Below are positions 40,489 to 49,575 of a DNA stretch of 64,000 bases, piece after piece. The notes under the pieces are model-generated. The model saw nothing but the letters and a program-made list of their open reading frames with translations. It was not told the DNA's origin and did no database searches. Origin of the DNA: Rhodospirillales bacterium 70-18 (GTDB lineage Bacteria > Pseudomonadota > Alphaproteobacteria > Acetobacterales > Acetobacteraceae); the NCBI GenBank assembly GCA_001899585.1, contig MKWE01000019.1, forward strand, positions 91,808 through 155,807, read 5' to 3'. How positions within the stretch are numbered: position 1 is the first letter of the stretch; every line of letters begins with the position of its first letter. The position numbers and the translations under genes are program-made.

Positions 40489-41433
40489 TCAGCCAACCAG
40501 GAACCACAGCCGGAACAGCAGCGTCTCCGTCCAGGTCTGCCGGTGCAGCCCCGGCAGCCGCAGGGCGGCCAGCCGCGCCAGCGGCCCGCGTTGCAGCGCC
40601 TGGTGGATCATCAGCACCTCGGCCCGCGCCGGTTCGCTCAGCAGCTCCGGCTGTGCCGCCAGCGCCGCCACGTTCTGCCGCAGCACGCTCATGAACACCC
40701 CCGGCCCGCGCCGCAGCGCCGCCACCGCGCGCCGCAGCATCGAGGGCGGAGCGCCGACGAAATTATGGGCGTGCTGGCGGTACAGCACCACCGGCTCGTC
40801 ATCCTGCACGAACCGCCCGCCCGCCGCGGTCACCAGCAGGTAGCACCACCAGTCATGCAGCGAGGCCGAGGAGGGGGTGCTGCGCGCCACCAGCAGCAGC
40901 GCCGCGCGGTTGAGCATCACCGTGCAGCCGGTGGCCACGTTCTGGGTCAGCGAGGCCGGGAAGCCGGGCTGCCGGCCGGGCGGGCCGGAGAGGCCGATGC
41001 GGCGCAACTCGGCGTCCACCAGCACCTGGCGCGCGCAGTACAGCGCCGGCGAGGCGGGGTCGGCGCCCAGCAGGACGGCGGTGCCACGCGCCAGCTTCTC
41101 GGGCAGCCAGACATCGTCCTGGTCGGCGAAGGCCACCGCGTCCAGCCGGTCGGCACGCATCGCGGCCTCGCCCAGCAGGGCCATGAAGCTGGCGGTCGGC
41201 CCCATATGGCCGCCGGACTGCGCCACGCACAGGCAGCGCCCCTCGCCCAGCCGGCCGGCGAAGGCGCGCATGATGTCCACCGAGCCGTCGGTGGAGCCGT
41301 CGTCGCGCCAGAACAGCAGCCAGTTGGTGTGCGACTGCGCCAGCAGGCTTTCGAGCTGCGCATGCAGATACGCCGCGCCGTTGAAGGTCGACAGCAGAAT
41401 CGCGATGCAGGGCTGGGCGTGGTGCGGGGCCAT
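40489..41433 (-). CDS. Glycosyltransferase family 2, rhamnosyltransferase-like
   Basis: A 314-residue GT-A enzyme. CIAILLSTFNGAAYLHAQLE begins the fold, LLFWRDDGSTDGS is the nucleotide-binding DDGSTD and AFADQDDVWLPEKL is the DxD metal site, typical of rhamnosyltransferases. It is the last gene of the leftward rfb operon, so it most likely transfers rhamnose from the dTDP-L-rhamnose made by the neighbours. The C-terminal 60 residues are helical and arginine-rich. It is 11 nt downstream of rfbD. Confidence 0.88.
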   Translation of the reverse strand: MAPHHAQPCIAILLSTFNGAAYLHAQLESLLAQSHTNWLLFWRDDGSTDGSVDIMRAFAGRLGEGRCLCVAQSGGHMGPTASFMALLGEAAMRADRLDAVAFADQDDVWLPEKLARGTAVLLGADPASPALYCARQVLVDAELRRIGLSGPPGRQPGFPASLTQNVATGCTVMLNRAALLLVARSTPSSASLHDWWCYLLVTAAGGRFVQDDEPVVLYRQHAHNFVGAPPSMLRRAVAALRRGPGVFMSVLRQNVAALAAQPELLSEPARAEVLMIHQALQRGPLARLAALRLPGLHRQTWTETLLFRLWFLVG

Positions 41434-41444
41434 CGGCCCGGACC

Positions 41445-42380
41445 CTATACCGTGAGGGCGCTGTGCAGGGGTATTGGATCGTCACAAAAAACGGCGTCCA
41501 CCGTGACGGCGACGGAATGGCGCCAGTCCGGCAGGCGCAGGCCGAATACGCGGGCCAACCGGCCGCAGTCCAGCCGCGAGTCGGGCGGGCGGCGAACCGG
41601 GGTGGGCCAGTCGGCGGTGGCGATGGCTTCCACCACGGGTTGCGGCCCGCCATGCCGGGCGGCGGCCTGGAACACCGCCTCCGCCAGCCCGTGCCAACTG
41701 GTCCAGCCGCTGCCGGCGGCGTGGAAAACCCCTGCGAATTCAGGCTTCCAGCCCTCGGCGGCCAGCCGGTCGGCGATCGCCAGGATGGCGGCGGCCAGGT
41801 CCTGCGTGGCGGTCGGGCAGCCGATCTGGTCGGCCACCACGCGCAGCCGGTCGGTCTTGCGCGCCGCGTTCAGCATGGTCAGCACGAAGTTGCGGCCGGT
41901 GGCGCCATACACCCAGGACGTGCGCAACACGATCGCACGAGGGCAGGCGGCGAGCACCGCCCGCTCGCCCGCCAGCTTGGTGGCGCCATAGACCCCGGTG
42001 GGGTTGGGGGCGTCCTCCTCCACATAGGGCGCGCCCTTGTCGCCGTCGAACACGTAGTCGGTGGAGACATGGATCAGCGGAATCCCGGCCTGGGCGCAGT
42101 AGCGCGCCAGGGTCGCCGGCCCCTCGGTGTTGGCCCGCGCGGCGGCCTCGGCATCGGCCTCGGCGCGGTCCACCGCGGTATAGGCGGCGGCGTTGACCAC
42201 CAGCGACGGCGCCAGCCGCGCCAGCAGCGCGGGCAGCTCGTCCGGCCGGTCGAAATCGAATTCCGGCCGCCCGGCCCGCACCAGGTTCCGCCCGCCGGCC
42301 AGCGCCATGATGGCGGCGGCGAGCTGGCCGCTGCCGCCGGTGACCAGGATGGGGCCGCGCCCGGTTCCAACCTGGGTCAC
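41445..42380 (-). CDS. rfbD: dTDP-4-dehydrorhamnose reductase
   Basis: A 311-residue RmlD. ILVTGGSGQLAAAIMALAGG is the NAD(P)-binding loop; LVVNAAAYTAVDRAEADAEA, HVSTDYVFDGDKGAPYVEED, YGATKLAGE (Tyr/Lys catalytic) and VLRTSWVYG are all present. It reduces dTDP-4-dehydro-L-rhamnose to dTDP-L-rhamnose, the last step of the pathway. GTG 42380 is the start because it overlaps the rfbC stop as GTGA. Transcription runs rfbB-rfbA-rfbC-rfbD-GT2. Confidence 0.95.
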   Translation of the reverse strand: MTQVGTGRGPILVTGGSGQLAAAIMALAGGRNLVRAGRPEFDFDRPDELPALLARLAPSLVVNAAAYTAVDRAEADAEAAARANTEGPATLARYCAQAGIPLIHVSTDYVFDGDKGAPYVEEDAPNPTGVYGATKLAGERAVLAACPRAIVLRTSWVYGATGRNFVLTMLNAARKTDRLRVVADQIGCPTATQDLAAAILAIADRLAAEGWKPEFAGVFHAAGSGWTSWHGLAEAVFQAAARHGGPQPVVEAIATADWPTPVRRPPDSRLDCGRLARVFGLRLPDWRHSVAVTVDAVFCDDPIPLHSALTV

Positions 42381-42934
42381 AGCGTGTACCACGGCTCGCA
42401 CGCCGCCAGCCGGGGCAGGGCGGCGTCCTTGTCGGACAGCACCGCCTCGCCGGGCGCCACCGGCCAGGGCAGCGCCAGGTCCGGGTCGTTCCAGATCACC
42501 CCGCGCTCGCAGTCCTTGTTCCAGACATCGGTGACCTTGTAGATCACCTCGGTATCCGGCTCCAGCGTGCAGAACCCGTGCAGGAACCCGCCGGGCACCC
42601 AAAGCTGCTGCCAGTTCGCGGCGCTGAGCACGGCGGCGACGTGGCGGCCATAGCTGGGCGAGCCGACCCGGATATCCACCGCCACGTCCCAGATGGCGCC
42701 GCGCACGCAGCGCACCAGCTTGCCCTGCACATGCGGGGCGATCTGGCAGTGCAGCCCGCGGATCACCCCCTTGGCGGCCGAGAGGCTGTGGTTGTCCTGC
42801 ACGAACACGTCCGAGATGCCGGCTTGCGCGAAGCGGGCGGCGTTGTAGGTCTCCGAGAAAAACCCGCGCGCATCGCCGAAGCGTGGCGGCGTGACCAGCA
42901 TCACCTCGGGGATGGCCAGGGGTTCGACCTTCAT
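42377..42934 (-). CDS. rfbC: dTDP-4-dehydrorhamnose 3,5-epimerase
   Basis: A 185-residue cupin epimerase. FSETYNAARF, FVQDNHSLSAAKGVIRGLHC (His and Arg of the active site), LVRCVRGAIWDVAVDIR, SYGRHVAAVL and LWVPGGFLHGF follow the RmlC order. It epimerises C3 and C5 of dTDP-4-dehydro-6-deoxyglucose. It starts two nt from the rfbA stop and overlaps rfbD by GTGA. Confidence 0.95.
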   Translation of the reverse strand: MKVEPLAIPEVMLVTPPRFGDARGFFSETYNAARFAQAGISDVFVQDNHSLSAAKGVIRGLHCQIAPHVQGKLVRCVRGAIWDVAVDIRVGSPSYGRHVAAVLSAANWQQLWVPGGFLHGFCTLEPDTEVIYKVTDVWNKDCERGVIWNDPDLALPWPVAPGEAVLSDKDAALPRLAACEPWYTL

Positions 42935-42936
42935 GG

Positions 42937-43812
42937 CTATAGGTGCTCCCCGTCGGCCAGCAGGGTCAGCACCCGGCCAAGCTCGGTCTTGCCCAGCGCG
43001 TGGGCCCGCCGGCGCAACTGCTCGGCGTCGATCCACCCCATGCGGAACGCCACCTCCTCCGGGCAGCCGACCAGCATGCCCTGGCGGGACTGGATGGTCT
43101 GCACGAAGGTCGCCGCCTGCAACAGGCTGTCCGGCGTGCCGGCATCCAGCCATGCGCAGCCGCGGCCCAGCCGCTCCACGTGCAGGCTGCCTTCCTCCAT
43201 GTACATCCGGTTGAGGTCGGTGATCTCCAGCTCGCCGCGCGCCGAGGGCTGCACGCGGGCGGCCATCTCGGTCACCCGCTCATCGTAGAAATACAGGCCG
43301 ATCACCGCCCAGTTCGAGGCCGGGGCGGCCGGTTTTTCGACGATTTCCACCGCTTTTCCGGCCGAATCCATGGTGACCACGCCGTAGCGCTCGGGGTCGC
43401 GCACCTGGTAGGCGAACACCGTCGCCCCCCGCGGCCGGGCGGCGGCGGCGCGCAGCGAGACCGAGAGGTGGTCGGCGAAGATCAGGTTGTCGCCCAGCGC
43501 CAGCGCGCAGGGCTGGCCGGCCAGCCAGTCGCGGCCGATGTGGAAGGCCTGCGCCAGCCCGTCCGGGCTGGGCTGCACGGCGTAGGTGAAGGTCACCCCC
43601 AGCCGCGAGCCGTCGCCCAGCAGCCGTTCGAACTGCGGCAGGTCGGCGGGGGTGGAGATGATCATGATGTCGCGGATGCCGGCCAGCATCAGCACCGACA
43701 GCGGGTAGTAGATCATCGGCTTGTCGTAGACCGGCAGCAACTGCTTGCTGGCGGCGAGCGTCATCGGGTGCAGGCGCGTGCCGGAGCCGCCGGCGAGCAG
43801 GATGCCCTTCAT
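42937..43812 (-). CDS. rfbA: Glucose-1-phosphate thymidylyltransferase
   Basis: A 291-residue Rml[21 protein letters not shown] is the nucleotide-binding signature with the conserved Arg; [29 protein letters not shown] and [15 protein letters not shown] blocks follow. It makes dTDP-glucose from glucose-1-phosphate and dTTP, the first step of the pathway, and is normally feedback-inhibited by dTDP-rhamnose. ATG 43812 overlaps the rfbB stop by ATGA. Confidence 0.96.
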   Translation of the reverse strand: MKGILLAGGSGTRLHPMTLAASKQLLPVYDKPMIYYPLSVLMLAGIRDIMIISTPADLPQFERLLGDGSRLGVTFTYAVQPSPDGLAQAFHIGRDWLAGQPCALALGDNLIFADHLSVSLRAAAARPRGATVFAYQVRDPERYGVVTMDSAGKAVEIVEKPAAPASNWAVIGLYFYDERVTEMAARVQPSARGELEITDLNRMYMEEGSLHVERLGRGCAWLDAGTPDSLLQAATFVQTIQSRQGMLVGCPEEVAFRMGWIDAEQLRRRAHALGKTELGRVLTLLADGEHL

Positions 43813-44894
43813 GCGGCGCTCGCCTTGGCCGCATCCGCTTTCGTGCCCTGGCCCAGCCGCTGGCCGGCGTAGCGGGCGGCGCGGATGCGCTCCCACCAGG
43901 CGCGGTTGGCCAGGTACCAGTCCACCGTGGCGGCCAGCCCGGCGTCGAAGCCATGCGGGGCCTTCCAGTCCAGCGCCCGCTCGGCGTGGCTGGGGTCGAT
44001 CTCGTAGCGGAAATCATGGCCCGGGCGGTCGGTGACGAAGCTGATCAGCCGGGTGCGCGGGCCGGCCGGGTCGGGCAGGCGGGCATCCAGCGCGGCGCAG
44101 ATGGCGTGGACCACCTGCAGGTTGCTGCGCGGCTGGCGGCCGCCGATGGCGTAGGTCTCGCCCGGCCGGCCGCGTTCCAGCACCCGCACCAGCGCCTCGG
44201 CATGGTCGTCCACGAACAGCCAGTCGCGCTGGTTGGAGCCGTCGCCGTACACCGGCAGGGTTTTGCCCTCCAGCGCGTTCAGCGTGACCAGCGGGATCAG
44301 CTTCTCGGGGAACTGCCAGGGGCCGTAATTGTTCACCGTGTTGCTGACCAGCGTCGGCAGGCCATAGGTGTGGCGCCAGGCGCGCACCAGGTGGTCCGAG
44401 GCCGCCTTGCTGGCCGAGTACGGGCTGCGCGGGTCGTAGGGCGTGGTCTCGGTGAACGGCGCGTCGCCCGGGCCGAGGGCGCCGAACACCTCGTCGGTCG
44501 AGATGTGATGGAAGCGGAAGGCGGCCGCCCGGGCGGCCGGCAGGGCGCGCCAGTAGGCCAGCGCCGCGTCCAGCAGCGTGTAGGTGCCGACCACGTTGGA
44601 CTGGATGAACGGGCCCGGCCCGTCGATCGAGCGATCGACATGGGTTTCCGCCGCCAGGTGCATCACCGCGTCCGGCTGGTGGGTCTCGAACACCTGGCGC
44701 ATCGCCGCGTGGTCGGCGATGTCGGCGCGCACCAGCAGGTGGCGCGGGCTGGCGCCGGCCTCCTCCAGCGCGTCCTCGGAGGCGGCGTAGGTCATCTTGT
44801 CCACGTTGACGACGCTGTGGCCGGTGGCGCGGATCAGGTGGCGGATCACCGCGGAGCCGATGAAGCCGCAGCCGCCGGTCAGCAGAATGCGCAT
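43809..44894 (-). CDS. rfbB: dTDP-glucose 4,6-dehydratase
   Basis: A 361-residue extended [23 protein letters not shown] is the NAD site; [43 protein letters not shown] and TNNYGP-like [16 protein letters not shown] are the RmlB hallmarks, with the catalytic Thr-Asp-Glu and YxxxK present. It dehydrates dTDP-glucose to the 4-keto-6-deoxy intermediate. It is the first gene of the leftward operon; its promoter must be in 44895-45329. The last 30 residues are an Ala/Lys-rich tail. Confidence 0.96.
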   Translation of the reverse strand: MRILLTGGCGFIGSAVIRHLIRATGHSVVNVDKMTYAASEDALEEAGASPRHLLVRADIADHAAMRQVFETHQPDAVMHLAAETHVDRSIDGPGPFIQSNVVGTYTLLDAALAYWRALPAARAAAFRFHHISTDEVFGALGPGDAPFTETTPYDPRSPYSASKAASDHLVRAWRHTYGLPTLVSNTVNNYGPWQFPEKLIPLVTLNALEGKTLPVYGDGSNQRDWLFVDDHAEALVRVLERGRPGETYAIGGRQPRSNLQVVHAICAALDARLPDPAGPRTRLISFVTDRPGHDFRYEIDPSHAERALDWKAPHGFDAGLAATVDWYLANRAWWERIRAARYAGQRLGQGTKADAAKASAA

Positions 44895-45329
44895 GGCGCT
44901 GCTCCGGCGTTTGAAGGGGGGGCGTCGTAAAGGGGGGCGTAGGAAAGGGGCGGACTGGTGCCGTCGCGTTTCGCCGTCATCCGGATTCCTTCAGGTGCGC
45001 ATCTATCGCCGGCCCGCCCCACGCCGCCCGTCCCGCGTGCCGACCGTTCCGTGCAACGTTCATTACGCAGCACGCGGCGATCAGTCCAGCGGGATTAAGG
45101 CCCGTGTACTACCGGCCGTGGCGTTAACCTGCCAGCCGCCGGCCGGGGCGGCAACCGGGTGCGTCGCTCTCGCGGACGTGAACATGTCAACAATTGGAGA
45201 GCGGGCGGCGCCCTGGCGCGGCGGCTGCCTTGCCATCGCCATTCTTAGCCGACATTTAGCGATCCTGGCGGACGATGCGCCACACTGCCCGGCGCCAGGC
45301 CGGGCGTGCCCGAGAGGAAGCGTCACGGC
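44895..45329. promoter_or_regulatory. 435-nt divergent intergenic region of the glycan locus
   Basis: No gene is seen. Near rfbB there are three imperfect copies of a GGGGGGCGT-RTAAA/GGAAA block (44926-44956). The middle part (45050-45260) is less GC-rich and contains GTTCATTACGC, GGCGTTAAC, ATGTCAACAATTG and TTAGCCGACATTTAGCG, plausible promoter elements in both directions. The rightward gene's site AGAGGAAG is at 45314-45321. It must carry the promoters of both the rfb operon and the acetyltransferase set. Confidence 0.5.
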
Positions 45330-46136
45330 ATGGTACCAGGCCTTAGCTGCGAGGTGGAAACCCGCCTCGCCGACATTCTGGATGCGCGGGTGACCGACAT
45401 CAGCGCCGAGGCGCTGCTGCGGCGGGACTTCACCCTGCTGTCCGGCCGCGACGAGGAGGCCCGCCAGCTCGGCATCGTCTCGGTCGGCGAGGATGTGACC
45501 GTGGTGGTGACCGACCCGACCCGCCGGCTGGGCAATGTGCGCGTGCAGGCGGGCGGGCGCGGCAACCTGCTGTTTTTCGACAACCTGGACTGGGGCGGCA
45601 ACCTGCACGCCACCATCCGCATGCTGGGCGGCGATTCGGCGGTGCTGTTCAACCAGATCGGCGACGCCTACGTGGCGATGCAGGACATCTATCTCCGCTC
45701 CAACCACCAGTTCCTGTTCTGGGGCGCCGGCGCCTCGGCGGTCGGCCTGTCGATGGAGGTGGAGGGCGACGGCGCCGGCGTGGTGGTGGGCGACGACGCG
45801 CTGGTCTCCGGCGGGGTGTGGATCCGCAACCACGACATGCACGCCATCCACGACCTGGCGACCGGCGCGCGGCTCGACAGGCCGCCGGTGACCACGGTGC
45901 TGGAGCGGCATGTCTGGCTGGGCCAGGACGCCATGCTGCTGAACACCGAGCGGGTCGGCATGGGCGCCATCGTCGGCGCGCGCGCGCTGGTGAAGGGCGT
46001 GGTGCCGCCGCGCGTGGTGGCGGCGGGCACCCCCGCGCGGGTGATCCGCGAGGGGGTGAGCTGGGGCCGCAGCGCCCAGGGCATGACCGTGGCGGAGCGT
46101 GCCGCCATCGGGCTGGCGCCGCTGTCCGCCGGATGA
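45330..46136 (+). CDS. Left-handed beta-helix acyltransferase
   Basis: A 268-residue protein. The C-terminal half (about 130-240) shows hexapeptide-repeat spacing: VVVGDDALVSGGVWIRNHDM, HVWLGQDAMLLNTERVGMGA, IVGARALVKGVVPPRVVAAG, TPARVIREGVSW, with His of NHDMHAIHD in the catalytic position of sugar O-acetyltransferases (WbbJ/Xat). The N-terminal half is a less regular beta region. It probably acetylates a sugar of the exopolysaccharide or O-antigen. ATG 45330 follows an AGAGGAAG site. It opens the rightward glycan gene set. Confidence 0.8.
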   Translation: MVPGLSCEVETRLADILDARVTDISAEALLRRDFTLLSGRDEEARQLGIVSVGEDVTVVVTDPTRRLGNVRVQAGGRGNLLFFDNLDWGGNLHATIRMLGGDSAVLFNQIGDAYVAMQDIYLRSNHQFLFWGAGASAVGLSMEVEGDGAGVVVGDDALVSGGVWIRNHDMHAIHDLATGARLDRPPVTTVLERHVWLGQDAMLLNTERVGMGAIVGARALVKGVVPPRVVAAGTPARVIREGVSWGRSAQGMTVAERAAIGLAPLSAG

Positions 46137-46287
46137 GGGGCGGGCACGCCGTTCACGAATCGATCACGCGGACGGCGAGCGGCAAGTGTAAAAACGATAT
46201 CACTGTTACGCTGGTTGCGGGGGGCGGTTGCTTTGTCTATTGATACCTCTGTTAAGCCTCCCGAAAGCCGCACAGGAGTGGATACCG

Positions 46288-46755
46288 TTGTCGCCAGCGA
46301 AGTATGTCCCGCATATCGACCTCTTGCTGCAGGCCCTTCGGATCAACCGCGAACGGCTGAGCAGCCGGTCGAAGATCGCTATCGACACCAAGCTGCTGCG
46401 CGGGCTGCTGCAGGCGCTGGCGGCCAGCGCGCCGTTCTCCGAGGAATTCTACCTGGAGGCCTATGCGGATATCGCCGAGGCGCATTCGGTCGGCAAGGTG
46501 CCCGATCTGCACCAGCACTTCCTCGAATCCGGCTTTTTCGAGGGCCGGTTCGGCGCGGCGCCGGAGGTGGACGAGGCGTTCTACACCTCCACCTACAAGG
46601 ATGTCGGCCAGGCGGTGCTGCGTGGCGACATCAAGTCCGGCGCGGAGCACTACCTGCGCACCGGCGCGGCCGAGGGGCGCATCCCCAACCCTGCGATGCG
46701 CGGCACGGTCGAGGGCTGGATGATGATGCTGCGCGACGAGGGCGGCCGCGCCTGA
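46288..46755 (+). CDS. Stand-alone protein of the (F/Y)D-WY-PD-EGR module
   Basis: About 155 residues. It contains two copies of a module of about 50 residues: SEEFYLEAYADIAEAHSVGK followed by HQHFLESGFFEGRFG, and DEAFYTSTYKDVGQAV followed by EHYLRTGAAEGRIPNP. The same module occurs in tandem in the larger glycan enzymes at 46819 and 61186. It has no catalytic domain and no signal peptide. The start TTG 46288, nine nt after CAGGAG, is preferred; TTG 46228 would add a hydrophobic N terminus. It may be a partner or adaptor of those enzymes. Confidence 0.55.
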   Translation: MSPAKYVPHIDLLLQALRINRERLSSRSKIAIDTKLLRGLLQALAASAPFSEEFYLEAYADIAEAHSVGKVPDLHQHFLESGFFEGRFGAAPEVDEAFYTSTYKDVGQAVLRGDIKSGAEHYLRTGAAEGRIPNPAMRGTVEGWMMMLRDEGGRA

Positions 46756-46818
46756 CACCCTGGCTGACACTGGGCCTGGCGCCGGGCCGCGCGTGCCGAC
46801 CGATGAGGGCTGGCGCCG

Positions 46819-49575
46819 ATGAATGACCTCATGCGCGCGCACCGGGCGCTGTGCAGCGTGTTCGTGGCCGACGAGATGTTCCGCGCCGCCCTGGGCGGCG
46901 GCCGGGCCGACCTCGGCACCGTGGCGCGCTACCTGGCGCTGCCGCTGCACGAGCGGCCGTTGCTGTCGTATTACTTCGACCCCTTCTTCTACCTGCTGAC
47001 CAACCCGGACATCATCGAGTCCGGGGTCGATCCGCTGCTGCACTTCATCGAGTTCGGCCTGCAGGAGATGCGCGCGCCGCACCCGCTGATCGAGCCGCAT
47101 TTCATCCTGGGCAACGATGCGCACGCCCTGGGCGCGCCGCCGGACATCGCGCTGCTGGTGGACCTGCTGGACTACGACCTGGCCAGCCCCAGCCCCTATT
47201 TCGACCCGCAATTCTACCAGGAGCAACTCGGCCCGAACGCCCCGGCGCACGGCATGCTGCGGCATTTCCTCACCCAGGGCCTGTGGTCCAACCGGCTGCC
47301 CAACCCCTACCTGGACCCGATGTGGTACGCCGACCGCAACCCCGACGCGCCCAACGAGCCGTATGGCGCGCTGCGGCACTTCGTGATGGTGGGCGACACC
47401 GAGGGCCGCGCCGGCGGACCGAATTTCGACGGCCGGCTCTACTGGGCCCGCTACCCCGACGTGGCGGAGGCCGCGGTGGCGCCGCTGCGCCACTTCCTCT
47501 CGCGCGGCCGCGCCGAGGGCCGCCAGCCGGCCATGGAATCCCCGCCCGAGGCGGAGGCGATCCTGGTGCCCTACAGCCCGGAGGTGGCGCTGCCGATCGC
47601 GGTGGACCCGGCCGGGAGCCGCCAGCGCCACGACGATCTGCGCGCCCGCCTGGCCGCCCAGCGCCAGGCCGCCAAGGAGCGGGTGCAGGTGGCCCCGCCC
47701 GCGCTGTTCCACTCCGCCGACCCGGCGGGCGACATCGCCGCGCTGGCCTTCCCGGCCGCCGCCGCCCCGCGCGTCTCGCTGCTGATCCCGGTGTTCAACG
47801 AGCCCGAGGTCACCGCGGAATGCCTGATGGCGCTGGCCGCCGACCCGTCGGCCGCGCCGTTCGAGGTGGTGGTGGCCGATGACTGCTCCACCGACCCGGC
47901 GATCGCGCGGCTGGGCGGGGTGGCGAACCTGGTGGTGGTCCGCCAGGAGGCGAATGCAGGCTTCATCGCCAACTGCAACGCCGCCTTCGCCCGCTGCCGC
48001 GGCGAGTACGTGCTGCTGCTGAACAACGACACCCAGGTGCTGCCCGGCGCCATCGACCGCATGGTGGCGGCGCTGGACGCCGACGCCACGCTGGGCGCGG
48101 TCGGCCCCAAGCTGATCTACCCGAACGGCCGCCTGCAGGAGGCCGGCTGCTACCTGACGCCGAACGGCGAGGCCGGCATGGTCGGCCTGTTCGGCGACCC
48201 GGACGAAGGCGGCTACTGCCACGACCGCGACGTGACCTATTGCTCCGGCGCCGCGCTGATGCTCCGCCGCGCCCTGGTGGGCGAGACCTTGTTCGACGAC
48301 GCCTTCCGCCCCGCCTATTGCGAGGACGCCGACCTCTGCCTGCGCCTGCTCGCCGCCGGCCACCGCGTGCGCTACCTGCACCAGGCCGTGGTGGTGCACC
48401 ACCTCAGCGTTTCCACCAACCGCCAGTCGGTGGCGCGCAAGCTGCGCACCATCACGCGCAACCAGCAGACGCTGACCGAGCGCTGGGGCGGGCTGCTGGA
48501 CCGGCTGGACCGGGTGCGCCCGATCGCCTTCTACCTGCCGCAGTTCCACCCCACGCCGGAGAACGATCTGTGGTGGGGCCAGGGCTTCACCGAATGGACC
48601 AACGTGGCCAAGGCCCGCCCCAGCTATATGGGCCATTACCAGCCGCATCTGCCCACCGACCTGGGCTTCTACGACCTGCGCACGCCCGACGCGCTGGACC
48701 GCCAGGCGCGGCTGGCGGCGCGCTACGGCATCGAGGGCTTCTGCGTCTACTACTACAATTTCGGCGCCCGCCGCGTGCTCTCCCAGCCGCTGGAGGTGGT
48801 GCGCGCCAACCCCGCCATCCCGTTCCACTGGTGCCTGTGTTGGGCCAACGAGAACTGGACCCGCCACTGGGACGGCGGCTCGCGCGAGATCCTGCTGGAA
48901 CAGAGCTACGACCCGGCGACGCTGGCCGCCATCATCGCCGACGTGGTGGAGCAGGCGGCCGACCCGCGCTACCTGCGCGTTGCCGGCAAGCCGATCTTCC
49001 TGGTCTACCGCCCGCTGATCCTGCCCGACCCGCCCGGCTTCGCGCATGCCTGCCGCACCGCCTTCGCCGCCGCCGGCTTCCCCGGCGTGCACCTGGTGTA
49101 CGTGGAGAGCATGGAGGCGGTGGACCGCGGCGTGCGCCCCGCCGACCTGGGTTTCGACGCCTGCGTGGAATTCCCCCCGCACGGCCGCGCGGTGCCCAGC
49201 CAGACCGGCGCGCAGATCGTCAAGGAAGGCTGGAGCGGCTACCGCTACGACTATCCCGAGACGGTGCTGGCCTTCCTCGGCCGCGACACCGTGCCCTACA
49301 CCCGCTACCCGGCGGTGTTCCCCGACTGGGACAACACCCCCCGCCAGCCGCAGCGCGGCACCAGCTTCGAGGGTGCGAGCCCGGAGGCGTTCCGCGTCTA
49401 CGTGGAGGAAAAGATCGACGAGCTGCGCCGCTTCCATGTCGGCGACCAGCGACTGCTGTTCGTCAACGCCTGGAACGAATGGGCCGAGGGCGCGCATCTG
49501 GAGCCGGACACCGGCCACGGCCACCGCTGGCTGGAGGCGATGCGCGACGCCCTGGCCGCCCGGCGGTGGGCATGA
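46819..49575 (+). CDS. Fusion of repeat modules, GT2 glycosyltransferase and WbsX/GH99-like domain
   Basis: A 918-residue protein in three parts. Residues 1-240 are four or so modules of the YFDPFFYLLTNPDIIESGVD, LLHFIEFGLQEMRAPHP type. Residues about 310-550 form a GT2 domain (RVSLLIPVFNEPEVTAECLM, VVADDCSTDPA, YVLLLNNDTQVL, with ED-x-D metal site EDADLCLRL). Residues about 565-918 are a WbsX/GH99-like domain (RPIAFYLPQFHPTPENDLWW, GQGFTEWTNVAKARP, WANENWTRHWDGG, VNAWNEWAEGAHLEPD). Such fusions occur in O-antigen and rhamnan-type clusters. ATG 46819 is 7 nt from GAGGGC. It overlaps the next gene by ATGA. Confidence 0.88.
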   Translation: MNDLMRAHRALCSVFVADEMFRAALGGGRADLGTVARYLALPLHERPLLSYYFDPFFYLLTNPDIIESGVDPLLHFIEFGLQEMRAPHPLIEPHFILGNDAHALGAPPDIALLVDLLDYDLASPSPYFDPQFYQEQLGPNAPAHGMLRHFLTQGLWSNRLPNPYLDPMWYADRNPDAPNEPYGALRHFVMVGDTEGRAGGPNFDGRLYWARYPDVAEAAVAPLRHFLSRGRAEGRQPAMESPPEAEAILVPYSPEVALPIAVDPAGSRQRHDDLRARLAAQRQAAKERVQVAPPALFHSADPAGDIAALAFPAAAAPRVSLLIPVFNEPEVTAECLMALAADPSAAPFEVVVADDCSTDPAIARLGGVANLVVVRQEANAGFIANCNAAFARCRGEYVLLLNNDTQVLPGAIDRMVAALDADATLGAVGPKLIYPNGRLQEAGCYLTPNGEAGMVGLFGDPDEGGYCHDRDVTYCSGAALMLRRALVGETLFDDAFRPAYCEDADLCLRLLAAGHRVRYLHQAVVVHHLSVSTNRQSVARKLRTITRNQQTLTERWGGLLDRLDRVRPIAFYLPQFHPTPENDLWWGQGFTEWTNVAKARPSYMGHYQPHLPTDLGFYDLRTPDALDRQARLAARYGIEGFCVYYYNFGARRVLSQPLEVVRANPAIPFHWCLCWANENWTRHWDGGSREILLEQSYDPATLAAIIADVVEQAADPRYLRVAGKPIFLVYRPLILPDPPGFAHACRTAFAAAGFPGVHLVYVESMEAVDRGVRPADLGFDACVEFPPHGRAVPSQTGAQIVKEGWSGYRYDYPETVLAFLGRDTVPYTRYPAVFPDWDNTPRQPQRGTSFEGASPEAFRVYVEEKIDELRRFHVGDQRLLFVNAWNEWAEGAHLEPDTGHGHRWLEAMRDALAARRWA

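Noticed and set aside
46252..49524. A 1090-codon minus-strand open frame
   Set aside because: Antisense to the module protein and the GT2-WbsX fusion; His/Gln/Arg-rich and without any recognisable domain.
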